Made by a program: the position numbers and the translations under genes. Below, piece by piece: positions 25,422 through 34,785 of a stretch of DNA of 64,000 bases. The DNA comes from Bordetella genomosp. 8 (GTDB taxonomy: Bacteria; Pseudomonadota; Gammaproteobacteria; Burkholderiales; Burkholderiaceae_B). Numbering within the stretch: position 1 is the first letter of the stretch; each line of letters begins with the position of its first letter. The stretch spans positions 1,364,001 through 1,428,000 of the forward strand of contig NZ_CP021108.1 in NCBI RefSeq assembly GCF_002119685.1, in the 5' to 3' direction. The notes beneath the pieces were generated by a model, which was not told the DNA's origin, did no database searches, and was given only the letters and a program-made list of their open reading frames with translations.

Positions 25422-26411
25422 ATGCGTTTTTGCAAACGGGAGTTCGTGGTCCTAGCGTTGTTGAGCAGCTTCATCCCGTGGAGCGCCACGGCGGCGGACG
25501 CGGAACGGTTATATCCGCAGCGCCCCATCACCCTGGTCATCGGGTTTCCCCCGGGTGGAGGCGCTGACGCGCTCGCCCGCCTCGTCGCCAAGCATATGGC
25601 GGAGGAACTCGGGCAGAACATGATCGTCGATTATCGCCCTGGAGCGGCGGGTAACATCGGCGCGAAGGCGGTCGCGAATACGCTGCCGGACGGCCACACG
25701 ATATACCTTAGCGGCCGTCCGAATACCATACACAAGGCCATGTACCCACAGCTCGATTACGATTTCGCGCGGGATCTGCAGCCTATCGGACTGGTTGCGA
25801 CGATGCCTTACGTGGTGGCCGTAGGCAAGGATGTCCCCGTGGCCAGCGTCCAGGACGTCATCGCGTTGGCGAGAGCCTATCCAGGCGCTTCCACCTGCGC
25901 ATCCGCCGGCGTCGGCACCAGCGACCATCTCCTGTGCGTGATGTTCCAGCAGGAAACCGGCACCGACATCGCACATGTTCCGTATCGCGGCAGTGCGCAC
26001 GCCTTAGCGGACGTAATCGGTGGGCGCGTGGACATGGTCTTCGCCCCGCTGCCCGCGGCGCTGCCACATATCACGGCGGGCAACTTGCGTCCGATCGCGG
26101 TAATGTCGCATCTGCGGACGCCCAATCTTCCGCACACCCCAACCATCGCCGAAGCCGGCTTCCCCTCCCTCGCGCTGGACGCCTGGTACGGCCTGATGGC
26201 GCCGGCGGCCACGCCACCGGAAGTCGTGGCGCGGCTGAATCAATCGATGAATGCGGCGCTGGCCAGGCAGGAGCTGCAGGAGGCGCTGCTCCAGCTGGCC
26301 TACGTCCCGCCCGCGCCGGACACGCCCGCGGCCTTCGGGGCCTTGATCGAAAAAGAAACCGAAAGGTGGACGACCATCCTGCAGACCCGCAACGTCCAGC
26401 CTGCGTCCTAG
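25422..26411 (+). CDS. Bug-family periplasmic substrate-binding protein
   Basis: A 329-residue secreted receptor with a signal peptide (MRFCKREFVVLALLSSFIPW, cleavage near SATAADA) and the family start RLYPQRPITLVIGFPPGGGA. MIVDYRPGAAGNIGAKAVAN and IAHVPYRGSAHALADVIGGR are further Bug motifs. An AGGAGA ribosome site lies six bases before ATG 25422. It stands alone, with no membrane or enzyme genes around it that would indicate a ligand. Bug proteins typically bind C4-C6 carboxylates, amino acids or aromatic acids; the ligand here is unknown. It faces the metalloprotease gene convergently with a 22-bp gap. Confidence 0.92.
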   Translation: MRFCKREFVVLALLSSFIPWSATAADAERLYPQRPITLVIGFPPGGGADALARLVAKHMAEELGQNMIVDYRPGAAGNIGAKAVANTLPDGHTIYLSGRPNTIHKAMYPQLDYDFARDLQPIGLVATMPYVVAVGKDVPVASVQDVIALARAYPGASTCASAGVGTSDHLLCVMFQQETGTDIAHVPYRGSAHALADVIGGRVDMVFAPLPAALPHITAGNLRPIAVMSHLRTPNLPHTPTIAEAGFPSLALDAWYGLMAPAATPPEVVARLNQSMNAALARQELQEALLQLAYVPPAPDTPAAFGALIEKETERWTTILQTRNVQPAS

Positions 26412-26433
26412 GCGGTTCCTGTCCGTCCGCGGA

Positions 26434-27405
26434 TCAAAGCTGCGGCAGCATCGCCGGATCGTGGCGGCGCAGGACGTCGCGCGCCTGCTGGTAGTCGGGC
26501 AGGATGTGCCCGACCTCGGTCCAGAAATTGGGGCTGTGATTCATTTCCCGCAAGTGTGCCAGCTCATGCGCGATCACATAGTCGATGATGGCGGGCGCGA
26601 AATGGATCAGGCGCCAGTTCAGCATGATGTTGCCGTCGCTGGTGCACGACCCCCAGCGCGTGGCCGCGGACGACAGCCGCCAGCGGCGGATCTTCAAGCC
26701 GCTGGCCTGCAGGAAATACGCCAGGCGCGCGCCGAACCAGATGCCGGCGCGCTGCTGCAGCCAGGCCTGGGCGGCGTCCCGGATACGCGATGCCGCGGCG
26801 TCGGCGGGCAGTGCCAATCGCAGGATGTCGCCATCACGCGGCGCGTCCGCGTCGCCCGCCAAGGCCGCATGCCGTTCGTGCGAACCCAGCTCCAGCACGA
26901 TGCGCTTGCCCAGGTAGGGCAGTTCGCCGCCGGCGCGCCATTGCGTCTGCGACAGCGCCAGCTGTTCCCTGCGCTTCTGCCAGTCGCGCAGCTTGGCCAG
27001 GATCCACCCGGATTTCTCTACCACGGACTCGTCGACCTGGCGTAGCGTGACCCAGTTCGGCGCCGTCACGCGCAGGCCATCGTCGCTGACCACGAAGCCT
27101 ATCGTGCGCCGGCGCGAGCGCAGCAGCACGAAGCCGATATCCTGCTGCGGCGTCGCGACGACGCGCCAGCGTGCATTGGGCGGCAGGGTGGGCGGGCAGA
27201 TCGTCGGGACGATGAACGGGCTGGCCGAAGAAGGCCGCAGATCGAAAGTATCGGGGGCGTCCCGCGTCGACGGACCCGTCGCACCCAGCGCGGGCGATTC
27301 CGTAGGGAATAGCGCCGGCTCGGCGTCGCCGCCGCCCGTATCGCCAGGGGGCGCGCCTGAACCGGCTGCATCGAACAGAAGTTCGAGCTGATTATTCCGA
27401 GACAT
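26434..27405 (-). CDS. YgjP/SprT-type zinc metalloprotease (DUF45)
   Basis: A 323-residue protein with a long, disordered Ala/Gly/Asp-rich N-terminus (about residues 10-75) and a C-terminal peptidase domain. The zinc-binding motif is HELAHLREMNHSPNFW, an HExxH with the downstream His of the YgjP/WLM gluzincin group. SAATRWGSCTSDGNIMLNWR is the other conserved block. It is the last gene of the minus-strand glyQ operon; its ATG (27405) overlaps the end of plsC by 14 bp. The substrate is unknown; E. coli YgjP is likewise poorly defined. Confidence 0.87.
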   Translation of the reverse strand: MSRNNQLELLFDAAGSGAPPGDTGGGDAEPALFPTESPALGATGPSTRDAPDTFDLRPSSASPFIVPTICPPTLPPNARWRVVATPQQDIGFVLLRSRRRTIGFVVSDDGLRVTAPNWVTLRQVDESVVEKSGWILAKLRDWQKRREQLALSQTQWRAGGELPYLGKRIVLELGSHERHAALAGDADAPRDGDILRLALPADAAASRIRDAAQAWLQQRAGIWFGARLAYFLQASGLKIRRWRLSSAATRWGSCTSDGNIMLNWRLIHFAPAIIDYVIAHELAHLREMNHSPNFWTEVGHILPDYQQARDVLRRHDPAMLPQL

Positions 27406-28129
27406 ACCTTTCAGGGTTGAGGCGGCGCATTTCGCCTTCGATCCAGTCCTGGACCTGGCGATTCAGCTCCTCCGGTGATTTGCCTTGCGATTCTATCGCG
27501 GGGCCGATTGAAACGGTGATCATGCCCGGACGCTTGACGAAAGCGTTGCGCGGCCAACACTCGCCGGCGTTGTGCGCGATGGGAATCACCACGCTGCCGG
27601 TGCGCGATGCCAGCAGGGCGCCGCCCATCTTGAAGCGGCCCTTCTGCCCGGGCGCGATGCGCGTGCCTTCGGGAAAGAGCAGCGGCCAACGGCCTTCGTT
27701 CAGGCGGCGTTGTCCTTGCCGCACCACTTGTTCGAAGGCGTCGCGGCCCTTGGCGCGATCGATCGGGATCATGCGCAACAGCGCCAGTCCCCAGCCGAAA
27801 AACGGCACGTAGTGCAATTCACGCTTGTAGACGAAACAGACCTCGCGCGGCATGTGGGCCGGGAAGCACAGCGTTTCCCACGCGGACTGGTGCTTGGAAA
27901 GCAGGATCGCAGGGCCGTCGGGCAGGTTCTCCCAGCCGCGCACCTGCCACCGGATGCCGCAGAACACGCGCGCGCCCCAGATGGCCAGGCGCGGCCAGCC
28001 CACCGTCAGGCGATAGCGCCAGTGCAGGGGCAGAGGCGCCCACAGCAGGCATGCCAGCGCATAGGGAATGACCGTGACGCTCAGGAAGATCATGTACAGC
28101 AGCGAACGCAGGAACAATACGGCCTTCAT
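27392..28129 (-). CDS. plsC: 1-acyl-sn-glycerol-3-phosphate acyltransferase
   Basis: PlsC makes phosphatidic acid from lysophosphatidic acid at the inner membrane. The 245-residue product has one or two N-terminal hydrophobic segments and the acyltransferase motifs: LSKHQSAWET (block I, HxxxxE type where HQSAWE replaces NHxSxxD), FFGWGLALLRMIPIDR, LLFPEGTRIAPG (block III) and VVIPIAHNAGECWPRN (block IV). Its start codon overlaps the gmhB stop (ATGA), so it belongs to the glyQ-glyS-gmhB operon. Substrate specificity within the LPLAT family is inferred from motif similarity. Confidence 0.9.
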   Translation of the reverse strand: MKAVLFLRSLLYMIFLSVTVIPYALACLLWAPLPLHWRYRLTVGWPRLAIWGARVFCGIRWQVRGWENLPDGPAILLSKHQSAWETLCFPAHMPREVCFVYKRELHYVPFFGWGLALLRMIPIDRAKGRDAFEQVVRQGQRRLNEGRWPLLFPEGTRIAPGQKGRFKMGGALLASRTGSVVIPIAHNAGECWPRNAFVKRPGMITVSIGPAIESQGKSPEELNRQVQDWIEGEMRRLNPERYVSE

Positions 28130-28671
28130 GCGGCGCTTTCTTCCAGAAGGATATCCACCACCGCGGCAAGGTCGTCGGCCACCCGCGTGCCCGCCGGCAT
28201 CTGGCCGGAGGCCAGCGTCTTCAGGCCGTTGCCGGTCTTGACCAGCCACGGCGCGCAGCCCGCCGTCGCGCAGGCCTGCAGGTCGCGCAGCGAGTCCCCG
28301 ACGGCCGGCACGCCGGCCAGGTCCACGTCGAAGCGCTCGGCGATCTGCTCGTACATGCCGGGCAGCGGCTTGCGGCAGCGGCAGTTGTCTTCGGGCAGGT
28401 GAGGGCAAAGGAAAATGGCGTCGATGGCACCGCCGACCTGGGCCAGTTCGCGCCGCATCTTGGCATGGATGGCGGTCAGCGTACGCATGTCGAACAGGCC
28501 GCGCCCCAATCCCGATTGGTTGGACGCGACGACGACCGTCCAGCCGGCCTGGTGCAGCCGCGAGATCGCCTGCAAGGACCCGGGCAGGGCGATCCATTCG
28601 TCCGGCGACTTGACGAACGCGTCGCTGTCCTGATTGATAACGCCGTCGCGGTCTAGGATGATGATTTTCAC
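28126..28671 (-). CDS. gmhB: D-glycero-beta-D-manno-heptose 1,7-bisphosphate 7-phosphatase
   Basis: GmhB dephosphorylates heptose bisphosphate in ADP-heptose synthesis for the LPS inner core. The 181-residue HAD enzyme has the nucleophile motif ILDRDGVINQDSDAFVKSPD, SNQSGLGRGLF, and the zinc-binding loop CPHLPEDNCRCRKP, which distinguishes GmhB from other HAD-III phosphatases. GVPAVGDSLRDLQACATAGC supplies the metal-binding aspartates. GTG 28671 overlaps the glyS stop (GTGA), indicating coupled translation. Its operon partners are glycyl-tRNA synthetase and an acyltransferase. Confidence 0.94.
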   Translation of the reverse strand: MKIIILDRDGVINQDSDAFVKSPDEWIALPGSLQAISRLHQAGWTVVVASNQSGLGRGLFDMRTLTAIHAKMRRELAQVGGAIDAIFLCPHLPEDNCRCRKPLPGMYEQIAERFDVDLAGVPAVGDSLRDLQACATAGCAPWLVKTGNGLKTLASGQMPAGTRVADDLAAVVDILLEESAA

Positions 28672-30803
28672 TGGGCGAGCCGGGAAATGTCTGCGACCTT
28701 GTTCATCAGGCCATGGAGCTGGCCCAGCAATGCCAGCCGGTTGGCGCGCACGGCCGGGTCGTCGGCCATGACCATGACGTCGGCGAAGAATGCGTCCACC
28801 GGTTCGCGAGCCTGGGCCAGCGTGCTGAGGCTGCCGGCGAAATCGCCGGCATCGAATTGCGCTTGCGCGCGCGGGCTCAGGCTGTCGATGGCCTGGGCGA
28901 GTGCGCGCTCGGCGGGCTCCTGCAGGCGCGCGGCATCGACGGCGCCGATGTCGCCTTCCGCTTTTTTCAGCAGATTGCCGACGCGCTTGTTGGCGGCCGC
29001 CAGGCTGGCGGCTTCGGGCAGCGCGCCGAAGGCGGTCACGGCGCGCACGCGCGCGGCCACCTGGTGCAGCGGCGGCGCCAGCGCCACCACGGCATCGACC
29101 GCGTTGCGGTCGAACTCGGCGGCCAGCTGGTTGCGGTAGCGTTCGTAGGTGAAGTCGGCGACTTCCGCCAGCACGGTATCGGCGATCTGGCCGGCGCCGA
29201 AGCTGTCGGCCGCCAGGCGCAGCACGCCTTGCAGGGTCAAGGGGCCATTCTGGCTGGGCTTGAGCCAACCGCCGGCCGCCAGTTGTTCGAAGGCGCTGAT
29301 CAGGCCCAGCGCGGCGCGGCGCAGGCCGAAGGGATCGCGTTCGCCGGTGGGCGCCAGGCCGATGCTCCAGATTCCCACCAGGGTTTCGGCGCGTTCGGCG
29401 ATGAACAGGGCCGCCATGGTCAGGCTGTCGCGGTCGACCGGCGTGTCCAGGCGGTTGCGGTATTGCTCGCGCAGCGCGCGCACCACGTCGGCGGCTTCGC
29501 CATCCGCTTCGGCGTAGTAGGCGCCCATGATGCCTTGCAGCTCGGGGAATTCGCCCACCATCAGGGTGCCCAGGTCGGCCTTGGCCAGCAGCGCCGCGCG
29601 ATCGGCGGCTTGCGGATCGGCGCCCAGCGCCTGCGCCACGCCACGCGCCACGCCGCGCACACGTTCGACGCGTTGCAGCTGGCTACCCAGCTTGTTGTGA
29701 TAAACGATCGAGCCCAGTTGCTCCACGCGCGCGGCCAGCGGCGTCTTGCGGTCGGTCTCGAAGAAGAACTGCGCGTCCGCCAGCCGGGGCCGGACCACGC
29801 GCTGGTTGCCTTCGACGATGTTGACCGGATCGGCCACCTGCATGTTGCTGACGATCAGGAAACGGTGCGTCAGCTTGCCGGTGTCGGGGGCGAACAGGGG
29901 GAAATACTTCTGGTTCAGCCGCATCGTCAGGATCAGGCATTCCTGCGGCACCTGGAGGAAGCGCGGTTCGAACTCGCCGACATACACAGTGGGATGCTCG
30001 ACCAGCGCGGTGACTTCGTCCAGCAGCGCCGGCACTTCGGGATCGTCGCCCAGCGTGGCGCCCAGGCGCTGGGCATGCGCCTGCAACTGGCGCGAGATTT
30101 CATCGCGGCGTGCGTCGAAGGATGCGATCACGCGGCCCGCGTCGGCCAGCCGGTCGACATAGGCATCGGCGTCGGCCACGGTGATGGCGCCTTCGCTCAT
30201 GAAGCGATGGCCCAGCGTGTCGCGGCCGGCCGCCAGGCCCAGCGCGGAAATGTCCACGACGTCGGGCCCGAACAAGGCCACCAGGCCGTGCGCCGGACGC
30301 ACGAATTTGACGGTGGTCACGCCATCGGCCAACTGGTAGCTCATGACCTTGGGGATGGGCAGGCCGGCGATGGCCGCGTCCAGCGCCTGTTGCAGCCCGT
30401 CGGCCAGGCGCGCGCCGGGCGCCGTGCCGCGCGCCACCAGGTAGTCCTGCTTTCCATCGGATTCGCGTGCCAATGCCGCGGCATCGACGTTATCCAGGCC
30501 CTTGGCGGCCAGTTTCTTCAGCAGCGCGGGAGTCGGCCGCCCTTCGGCGTCCAGACCCACCTTCACCGGCATCAGCTTTTCCGCGTAGTCCTGGTCGGGT
30601 GCCTGCGCCAGCACGGCGGACAGGTGCACGGCCAGGCGGCGCGGCGTCGCGTAGGCCTGCACGCGGCAGTCCGGGCCCAGCAGGCCTCGCGCGTCCAGGC
30701 CCTGGCGTATGCCTTCGGCGTAAGCCTCGCCCAGCTTGCGCAAGGCCTTGGGCGGCAGTTCTTCGGTCAGCAGTTCGACCAGCAGGGGACGGACGTCGCT
30801 CAT
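28668..30803 (-). CDS. glyS: Glycine--tRNA ligase beta subunit
   Basis: The beta subunit of the bacterial heterotetrameric glycyl-tRNA synthetase handles tRNA recognition. The 711-residue protein starts [20 protein letters not shown] after a short leader. It contains [40 protein letters not shown] and the HD-like domain ([38 protein letters not shown]), typical of GlyS. The ATG overlaps the glyQ stop by 4 bp. Length is normal. Confidence 0.97.
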   Translation of the reverse strand: MSDVRPLLVELLTEELPPKALRKLGEAYAEGIRQGLDARGLLGPDCRVQAYATPRRLAVHLSAVLAQAPDQDYAEKLMPVKVGLDAEGRPTPALLKKLAAKGLDNVDAAALARESDGKQDYLVARGTAPGARLADGLQQALDAAIAGLPIPKVMSYQLADGVTTVKFVRPAHGLVALFGPDVVDISALGLAAGRDTLGHRFMSEGAITVADADAYVDRLADAGRVIASFDARRDEISRQLQAHAQRLGATLGDDPEVPALLDEVTALVEHPTVYVGEFEPRFLQVPQECLILTMRLNQKYFPLFAPDTGKLTHRFLIVSNMQVADPVNIVEGNQRVVRPRLADAQFFFETDRKTPLAARVEQLGSIVYHNKLGSQLQRVERVRGVARGVAQALGADPQAADRAALLAKADLGTLMVGEFPELQGIMGAYYAEADGEAADVVRALREQYRNRLDTPVDRDSLTMAALFIAERAETLVGIWSIGLAPTGERDPFGLRRAALGLISAFEQLAAGGWLKPSQNGPLTLQGVLRLAADSFGAGQIADTVLAEVADFTYERYRNQLAAEFDRNAVDAVVALAPPLHQVAARVRAVTAFGALPEAASLAAANKRVGNLLKKAEGDIGAVDAARLQEPAERALAQAIDSLSPRAQAQFDAGDFAGSLSTLAQAREPVDAFFADVMVMADDPAVRANRLALLGQLHGLMNKVADISRLAQ

Positions 30804-31711
30804 TGCGCGACCTCCGCGGCGGTGCGGCCGCCCAGCATGGGAAAGCCCAGCCGTTCGCGCGATTCGTAGTAGGCCTGCGCAATGGCACGCGACAGGTTGC
30901 GGATGCGCCCGATATAGGCGGCGCGCTCGGTAACGCTGATGGCGCCGCGCGCGTCCAGCAGGTTGAAGGTGTGCGCGGCCTTGAGCACCGCCTCGTAGGC
31001 GGGCAGGGCCAGCGGGACTTCCATCAGCCGCTTGGCTTCGGATTCGTAGTCGTTGAAATGCGCGAACAGCATGTCGGCCGAGGAGTATTCGAAGTTATAG
31101 GTGGACTGCTCCACTTCGTTCTGGTGGAACACGTCGCCGTACTTGACCGGTCGGCCGTCCGGGCCGATCGTCCAGACCAGGTCGTAGACGCTCTGCACAT
31201 CCTGCAGGTACATGGCCAGGCGTTCCAGGCCGTAGGTTATTTCGCCGGTGGTCGGGGTGCAGTTCAAGCCGCCGACCTGCTGGAAATACGTGAACTGGGT
31301 GACTTCCATGCCGTTCAGCCAGACTTCCCAACCCAGCCCCCAGGCGCCCAGCGTGGGGTTTTCCCAGTCGTCTTCGACGAAGCGGATGTCGTGGCGGGTC
31401 GGATCGATGCCCAAGGCCTTCAGCGAACCGATGTACAGGTCCAGGATTTCCGGAGGCGCCGGCTTCAGCACGACCTGGTACTGGTAATAGTGTTGCAGCC
31501 GGTTGGGGTTTTCGCCGTAGCGGCCGTCCTTGGGACGGCGCGACGGTTGCACATAGGCCGCGCGCCAGGGCTCCGGCCCGATCGCGCGCAGAAAGGTGGC
31601 CGTATGCGAGGTTCCCGCGCCGACTTCCATGTCGTAGGGCTGCAGCAGCGTGCAACCCTGCTTATCCCAGTATTCCTGGAGTTTTAGGATGATTTGCTGA
31701 AAGGTGAGCAT
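30800..31711 (-). CDS. glyQ: Glycine--tRNA ligase alpha subunit
   Basis: The alpha subunit carries the class II catalytic core that activates glycine. The 303-residue protein starts [80 protein letters not shown] and [12 protein letters not shown] follow, all diagnostic. The start at 31711 is set by this N-terminus. It is the first gene of the operon glyQ-glyS-gmhB-plsC-metalloprotease, which runs with 4 to 14 bp overlaps, and is divergent from the enoyl-CoA hydratase. Confidence 0.98.
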   Translation of the reverse strand: MLTFQQIILKLQEYWDKQGCTLLQPYDMEVGAGTSHTATFLRAIGPEPWRAAYVQPSRRPKDGRYGENPNRLQHYYQYQVVLKPAPPEILDLYIGSLKALGIDPTRHDIRFVEDDWENPTLGAWGLGWEVWLNGMEVTQFTYFQQVGGLNCTPTTGEITYGLERLAMYLQDVQSVYDLVWTIGPDGRPVKYGDVFHQNEVEQSTYNFEYSSADMLFAHFNDYESEAKRLMEVPLALPAYEAVLKAAHTFNLLDARGAISVTERAAYIGRIRNLSRAIAQAYYESRERLGFPMLGGRTAAEVAQ

Positions 31712-31831
31712 GGTGCTGGGGAAACCGCCCGATGGGCCCGCGGATGACAAACCCGGCATTTTACTGGAGCCGGCCGGCCCGCCGGAAAATCCTTGCGCGG
31801 CGTTGGTCGTATCATTCGATTTCCGCGCCTC

Positions 31832-31851
31832 GCGCGCCCCGCGGGGCGCGC
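31832..31851. repeat. 20-bp G+C palindrome in the leader of the enoyl-CoA hydratase gene
   Basis: GCGCGCCCCGCGGGGCGCGC is fully self-complementary and ends 11 bp before the ribosome site of the downstream gene. It could fold into a stable leader hairpin. Such runs also arise by chance in this G+C-rich DNA. Confidence 0.4.
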
Positions 31852-31878
31852 ATCCGCCAATTGGAAGGAGAACAGCAC

Positions 31879-32646
31879 ATGGCCGACCTGATCGAGGTGG
31901 CAGTCGAAGACGGCATCCAGACCATCACCATCAACCGCCCGGACGCCCGCAACGCGATCAACCTGGAAACCGCGCAGGCGATGGCCGCCGCCCTGGACCA
32001 GCTGGACAAGGATCCTGCCGTGCGCATCGGCATCCTGACCGGCGCGAACAATACCTTTTCGTCCGGCATGGACCTGAAGGCCTTCGGGCAACGTGGCGAA
32101 CGGCCGCTGATCCCGGGGCGCGGCTTTGCCGGCCTGAACGAGGCACCGCCCAAAAAGCCGCTGATCGCCGCCGTGGAAGGCTACGCGCTGGCCGGCGGCT
32201 TCGAAATGGCGCTGGCCTGCGACCTGCTCGTCGCCGCCCGCAACGCCAGTTTCGGTCTGCCCGAGGTCAAGCGCGGCCTGGTGGCGGGCTCGGGCGGCAT
32301 GCTGCGGCTGCCGCGCCGGCTGCCGTATCACATCGCCATGGAAATCATCCTGACCGGCGATATGCTCGGGGCGGAACGCGCCCACGCTTTCGGCCTGGTC
32401 AATCGCCTGACGGAACCCGGCAAGGCGCTGGACGAGGCCAAGGCCCTGGCCCGCACCATCGTCGAAAACGGCCCCCTGGCCGTCCAGACCGCCAAAAGCA
32501 TCGTGTCGCAGGCTGTCGATTGGGAGCAGGCCGGCATGTTCGATCGCCAACGGCCCCTGATTGCGCATATATTCACCTCCGCCGACGCCAAGGAAGGCGC
32601 ACTGGCCTTCGCCGAAAAGCGCAAGCCGGTCTGGCAGGGAAAATAA
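31879..32646 (+). CDS. Enoyl-CoA hydratase/isomerase family protein
   Basis: A 255-residue crotonase-fold enzyme, probably hydrating a 2-enoyl-CoA. It starts [20 protein letters not shown]. The oxyanion-hole segments are [16 protein letters not shown] and [20 protein letters not shown], followed by [20 protein letters not shown], where the Glu of LPEVKRGL matches one catalytic position. A GGAAGGA ribosome site precedes ATG 31879. No other beta-oxidation gene is nearby; class I fumarase follows after 34 bp and may share the transcript. Specific substrate unknown. Confidence 0.9.
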   Translation: MADLIEVAVEDGIQTITINRPDARNAINLETAQAMAAALDQLDKDPAVRIGILTGANNTFSSGMDLKAFGQRGERPLIPGRGFAGLNEAPPKKPLIAAVEGYALAGGFEMALACDLLVAARNASFGLPEVKRGLVAGSGGMLRLPRRLPYHIAMEIILTGDMLGAERAHAFGLVNRLTEPGKALDEAKALARTIVENGPLAVQTAKSIVSQAVDWEQAGMFDRQRPLIAHIFTSADAKEGALAFAEKRKPVWQGK

Positions 32647-32680
32647 ACCTTCATCGCTCAACCTTACGCTACAGCACGTC

Positions 32681-34201
32681 ATGACCGTCATCAAGGAAGA
32701 AGACTTCATCCAGTCCATCGCGGATGGGATCCAGTTCATCAGCTACTACCATCCCGTGGACTACCTGCGCCATCTGGCGCGCGCCTATGAGCGCGAGGAA
32801 AGTCCCGCGGCCCGCGACGCCATCGCGCAGATCCTGACGAATTCGCGCATGTGCGCCGAGGGTAAGCGCCCGCTGTGCCAGGACACCGGCATCGTCAACG
32901 TCTTCCTGAAGATCGGCATGAACGTGCGTTTCGACACGGCGCGCGGCCTGCAGGAGCTGTGCGACGAAGGCGTGCGCCGCGGCTACACCAATCCCGATAA
33001 CCCCTTGCGTGCCTCGGTGCTGGCCGATCCGCTGTTCGCCCGCCGCAACACCAAGGACAACACGCCCTGTATCGTCAACGTCGAGCTGGTCCCTGGCGAC
33101 AAGGTCGACGTGCAGCTGGCGTCCAAGGGTGGCGGTTCCGAGAACAAGTCCAAGTTCGCCATGCTCAATCCCAGCGATTCGCTGGTGGACTGGGTGCTGA
33201 AGACGGTCCCGACCATGGGCGCCGGCTGGTGTCCGCCGGGCATGCTGGGCATCGGCGTCGGCGGCACGGCCGAAAAAGCCATGCTGATGGCCAAGCAGTC
33301 GCTCATGGAAGATATCGACATGTACGAGCTGCTGCAGCGCGGCCCGCAGAGCAAGCTGGAAGAGCTGCGCATCGAGCTCTACGAAAAGGTCAACGCACTG
33401 GGCATAGGCGCGCAGGGCCTGGGCGGCCTGACCACGGTGCTGGACATCAAGATCGCCACCTTCCCCACGCATGCCGCGTCGCTGCCAGTGGCGATGATCC
33501 CGAACTGCGCGGCCACCCGCCATGCGCACTTCGAGCTGGACGGCAGCGGTCCCGCGCAACTGACGCCGCCCGCCCTGTCGGAATGGCCGGAAGTCCGCTG
33601 GGCGCCGGACTACAACAAGTCCCGGCAGGTCGACCTGGACACCCTGACCAAGGAAGAGGTCGCCAGCTGGAAGCCGGGCCAGACCTTGCTGCTGTCGGGC
33701 AAGATGCTGACGGGCCGCGACGCCGCGCACAAGCGCATCCAGGACATGCTGGCCAAGGGCGAGCAATTGCCGGTCGATTTCCGCAATCGCGTGATCTATT
33801 ACGTTGGCCCGGTCGATCCGGTGCGCGACGAGGTCGTCGGTCCGGCCGGCCCCACCACGTCCACCCGCATGGACAAGTTCACCGACATGATGCTGGACAA
33901 GACCGGCCTGATCGCCATGATCGGCAAGTCGGAGCGTGGTCCGGTGGCGATCGAGGCCATCCGGAAGCACCAGTCGGCGTACCTGATGGCGGTGGGCGGC
34001 GCGGCCTACCTGGTTTCCAAGGCCATCCGCGCCGCCAAGGTGCTGGCGTTCGAAGACCTGGGCATGGAAGCGATCTACGAGTTCGAGGTCAAGGACATGC
34101 CGGTGACGGTGGCCGTGGATGCGCAGGGCACGTCGGTGCATACCACCGGCCCGCGCGAATGGCAGGCGAAGATCGGCAAGATCCCCGTCGCCGTGGCCTG
34201 A
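32681..34201 (+). CDS. Class I fumarate hydratase ([4Fe-4S])
   Basis: Class I fumarase interconverts fumarate and malate with an oxygen-sensitive iron-sulfur cluster. The 506-residue, single-chain enzyme has an N-terminal catalytic region (CAEGKRPLCQDTGIVNVFLK, MGAGWCPPGMLGIGVGGTAE, IPNCAATRHAHFELDGSGP). The C-terminal region includes TGRDAAHKRIQDML and VVGPAGPTTSTRMDKFTDMM. The cysteines in PLCQDTG, GAGWCPPG and PNCAATR are candidate cluster ligands. A second, cluster-free class II fumarase lies at 44541-45938. The gene ends at a strong terminator. Confidence 0.96.
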   Translation: MTVIKEEDFIQSIADGIQFISYYHPVDYLRHLARAYEREESPAARDAIAQILTNSRMCAEGKRPLCQDTGIVNVFLKIGMNVRFDTARGLQELCDEGVRRGYTNPDNPLRASVLADPLFARRNTKDNTPCIVNVELVPGDKVDVQLASKGGGSENKSKFAMLNPSDSLVDWVLKTVPTMGAGWCPPGMLGIGVGGTAEKAMLMAKQSLMEDIDMYELLQRGPQSKLEELRIELYEKVNALGIGAQGLGGLTTVLDIKIATFPTHAASLPVAMIPNCAATRHAHFELDGSGPAQLTPPALSEWPEVRWAPDYNKSRQVDLDTLTKEEVASWKPGQTLLLSGKMLTGRDAAHKRIQDMLAKGEQLPVDFRNRVIYYVGPVDPVRDEVVGPAGPTTSTRMDKFTDMMLDKTGLIAMIGKSERGPVAIEAIRKHQSAYLMAVGGAAYLVSKAIRAAKVLAFEDLGMEAIYEFEVKDMPVTVAVDAQGTSVHTTGPREWQAKIGKIPVAVA

Positions 34202-34210
34202 CGTGAAATT

Positions 34211-34236
34211 GCCCGCGGGTTTGCCGCGGGCGTTTT
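34211..34236 (+). terminator. Rho-independent terminator after class I fumarase
   Basis: GCCCGCGG (34211-34218) pairs with CCGCGGGC (34224-34231) around GTTTG, followed by G and TTTT. It starts ten bases after the stop and also lies between convergent genes (folK ends at 34248). Confidence 0.82.
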
Positions 34237-34247
34237 GCGCCGGCGGC

Positions 34248-34781
34248 TCAGCCCGCGCCGCGCGGTGGGGGCTCCGCCGGTTCCGCCATGCGATGAATGG
34301 CCTGGTCCGCGCAGCGCGCCAGCAGGCCGTCCAGCGTTTCGTCCCGCAGCCGCATGTCCGGCGCCAGGTCGCGCAGGGGCAGCAGCACGAACGCGCGTTC
34401 ATGCATGCGCGGATGCGGCAGCGTCAGCCGCGGCGTGTCCAGGCGCAGGTCATCGTAGAGCAGCAGGTCCAGGTCCAGGGTACGCGGTGCGTTGCGGTAA
34501 GGCCGTGCGCGGCCGTGCTCGAGCTCGATGGCCTGCAGGGCGTCCAGCAGATCCAGCGGCGCCAGCGCGGTGCGCAGGCGCGCGACCGCATTGACGAAGT
34601 CCGGCCCCGTGGCGTCCACGGGCGCGGACCGGTAGAAGGGCGATGCCACGCATTCCCGGGTATCCGGCAAGGCCGCCAGCTCGCGCAAGGCGGCCCGCAG
34701 CGTGGCGGCGCTATCGCCCAGGTTCGCGCCCAGGCCGATGTAGGCAATCGCTTCGGGCGGAGTCGCGCGATCCGCCTGCAT
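34248..34781 (-). CDS. folK: 6-hydroxymethyl-dihydropterin pyrophosphokinase
   Basis: FolK transfers pyrophosphate from ATP to 6-hydroxymethyl-7,8-dihydropterin in folate synthesis. From ATG 34781 the product is 177 residues, with IAYIGLGANLGDSAATLRAA, FYRSAPVDATGPDFVNAVAR, the signature RTLDLDLLLYDDLRLDTPRL and LPHPRMHERAFVLLPLRDLA. The start 4 bp after the pcnB stop is chosen over an extension to 34880, which would overlap pcnB. It is last in the hda-HAD-pcnB-folK operon; pcnB-folK linkage is common in proteobacteria. Confidence 0.95.
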   Translation of the reverse strand: MQADRATPPEAIAYIGLGANLGDSAATLRAALRELAALPDTRECVASPFYRSAPVDATGPDFVNAVARLRTALAPLDLLDALQAIELEHGRARPYRNAPRTLDLDLLLYDDLRLDTPRLTLPHPRMHERAFVLLPLRDLAPDMRLRDETLDGLLARCADQAIHRMAEPAEPPPRGAG

Positions 34782-34785
34782 GGCG

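Noticed and set aside
28713..30869. Open frame of over 700 codons opposite glyS
   Set aside because: Antisense shadow of a real, motif-rich glyS gene; no ribosome site and no recognisable domain.
32669..34402. Long minus-strand frame over the class I fumarase
   Set aside because: Antisense to a clear fumarase gene; no family signature.
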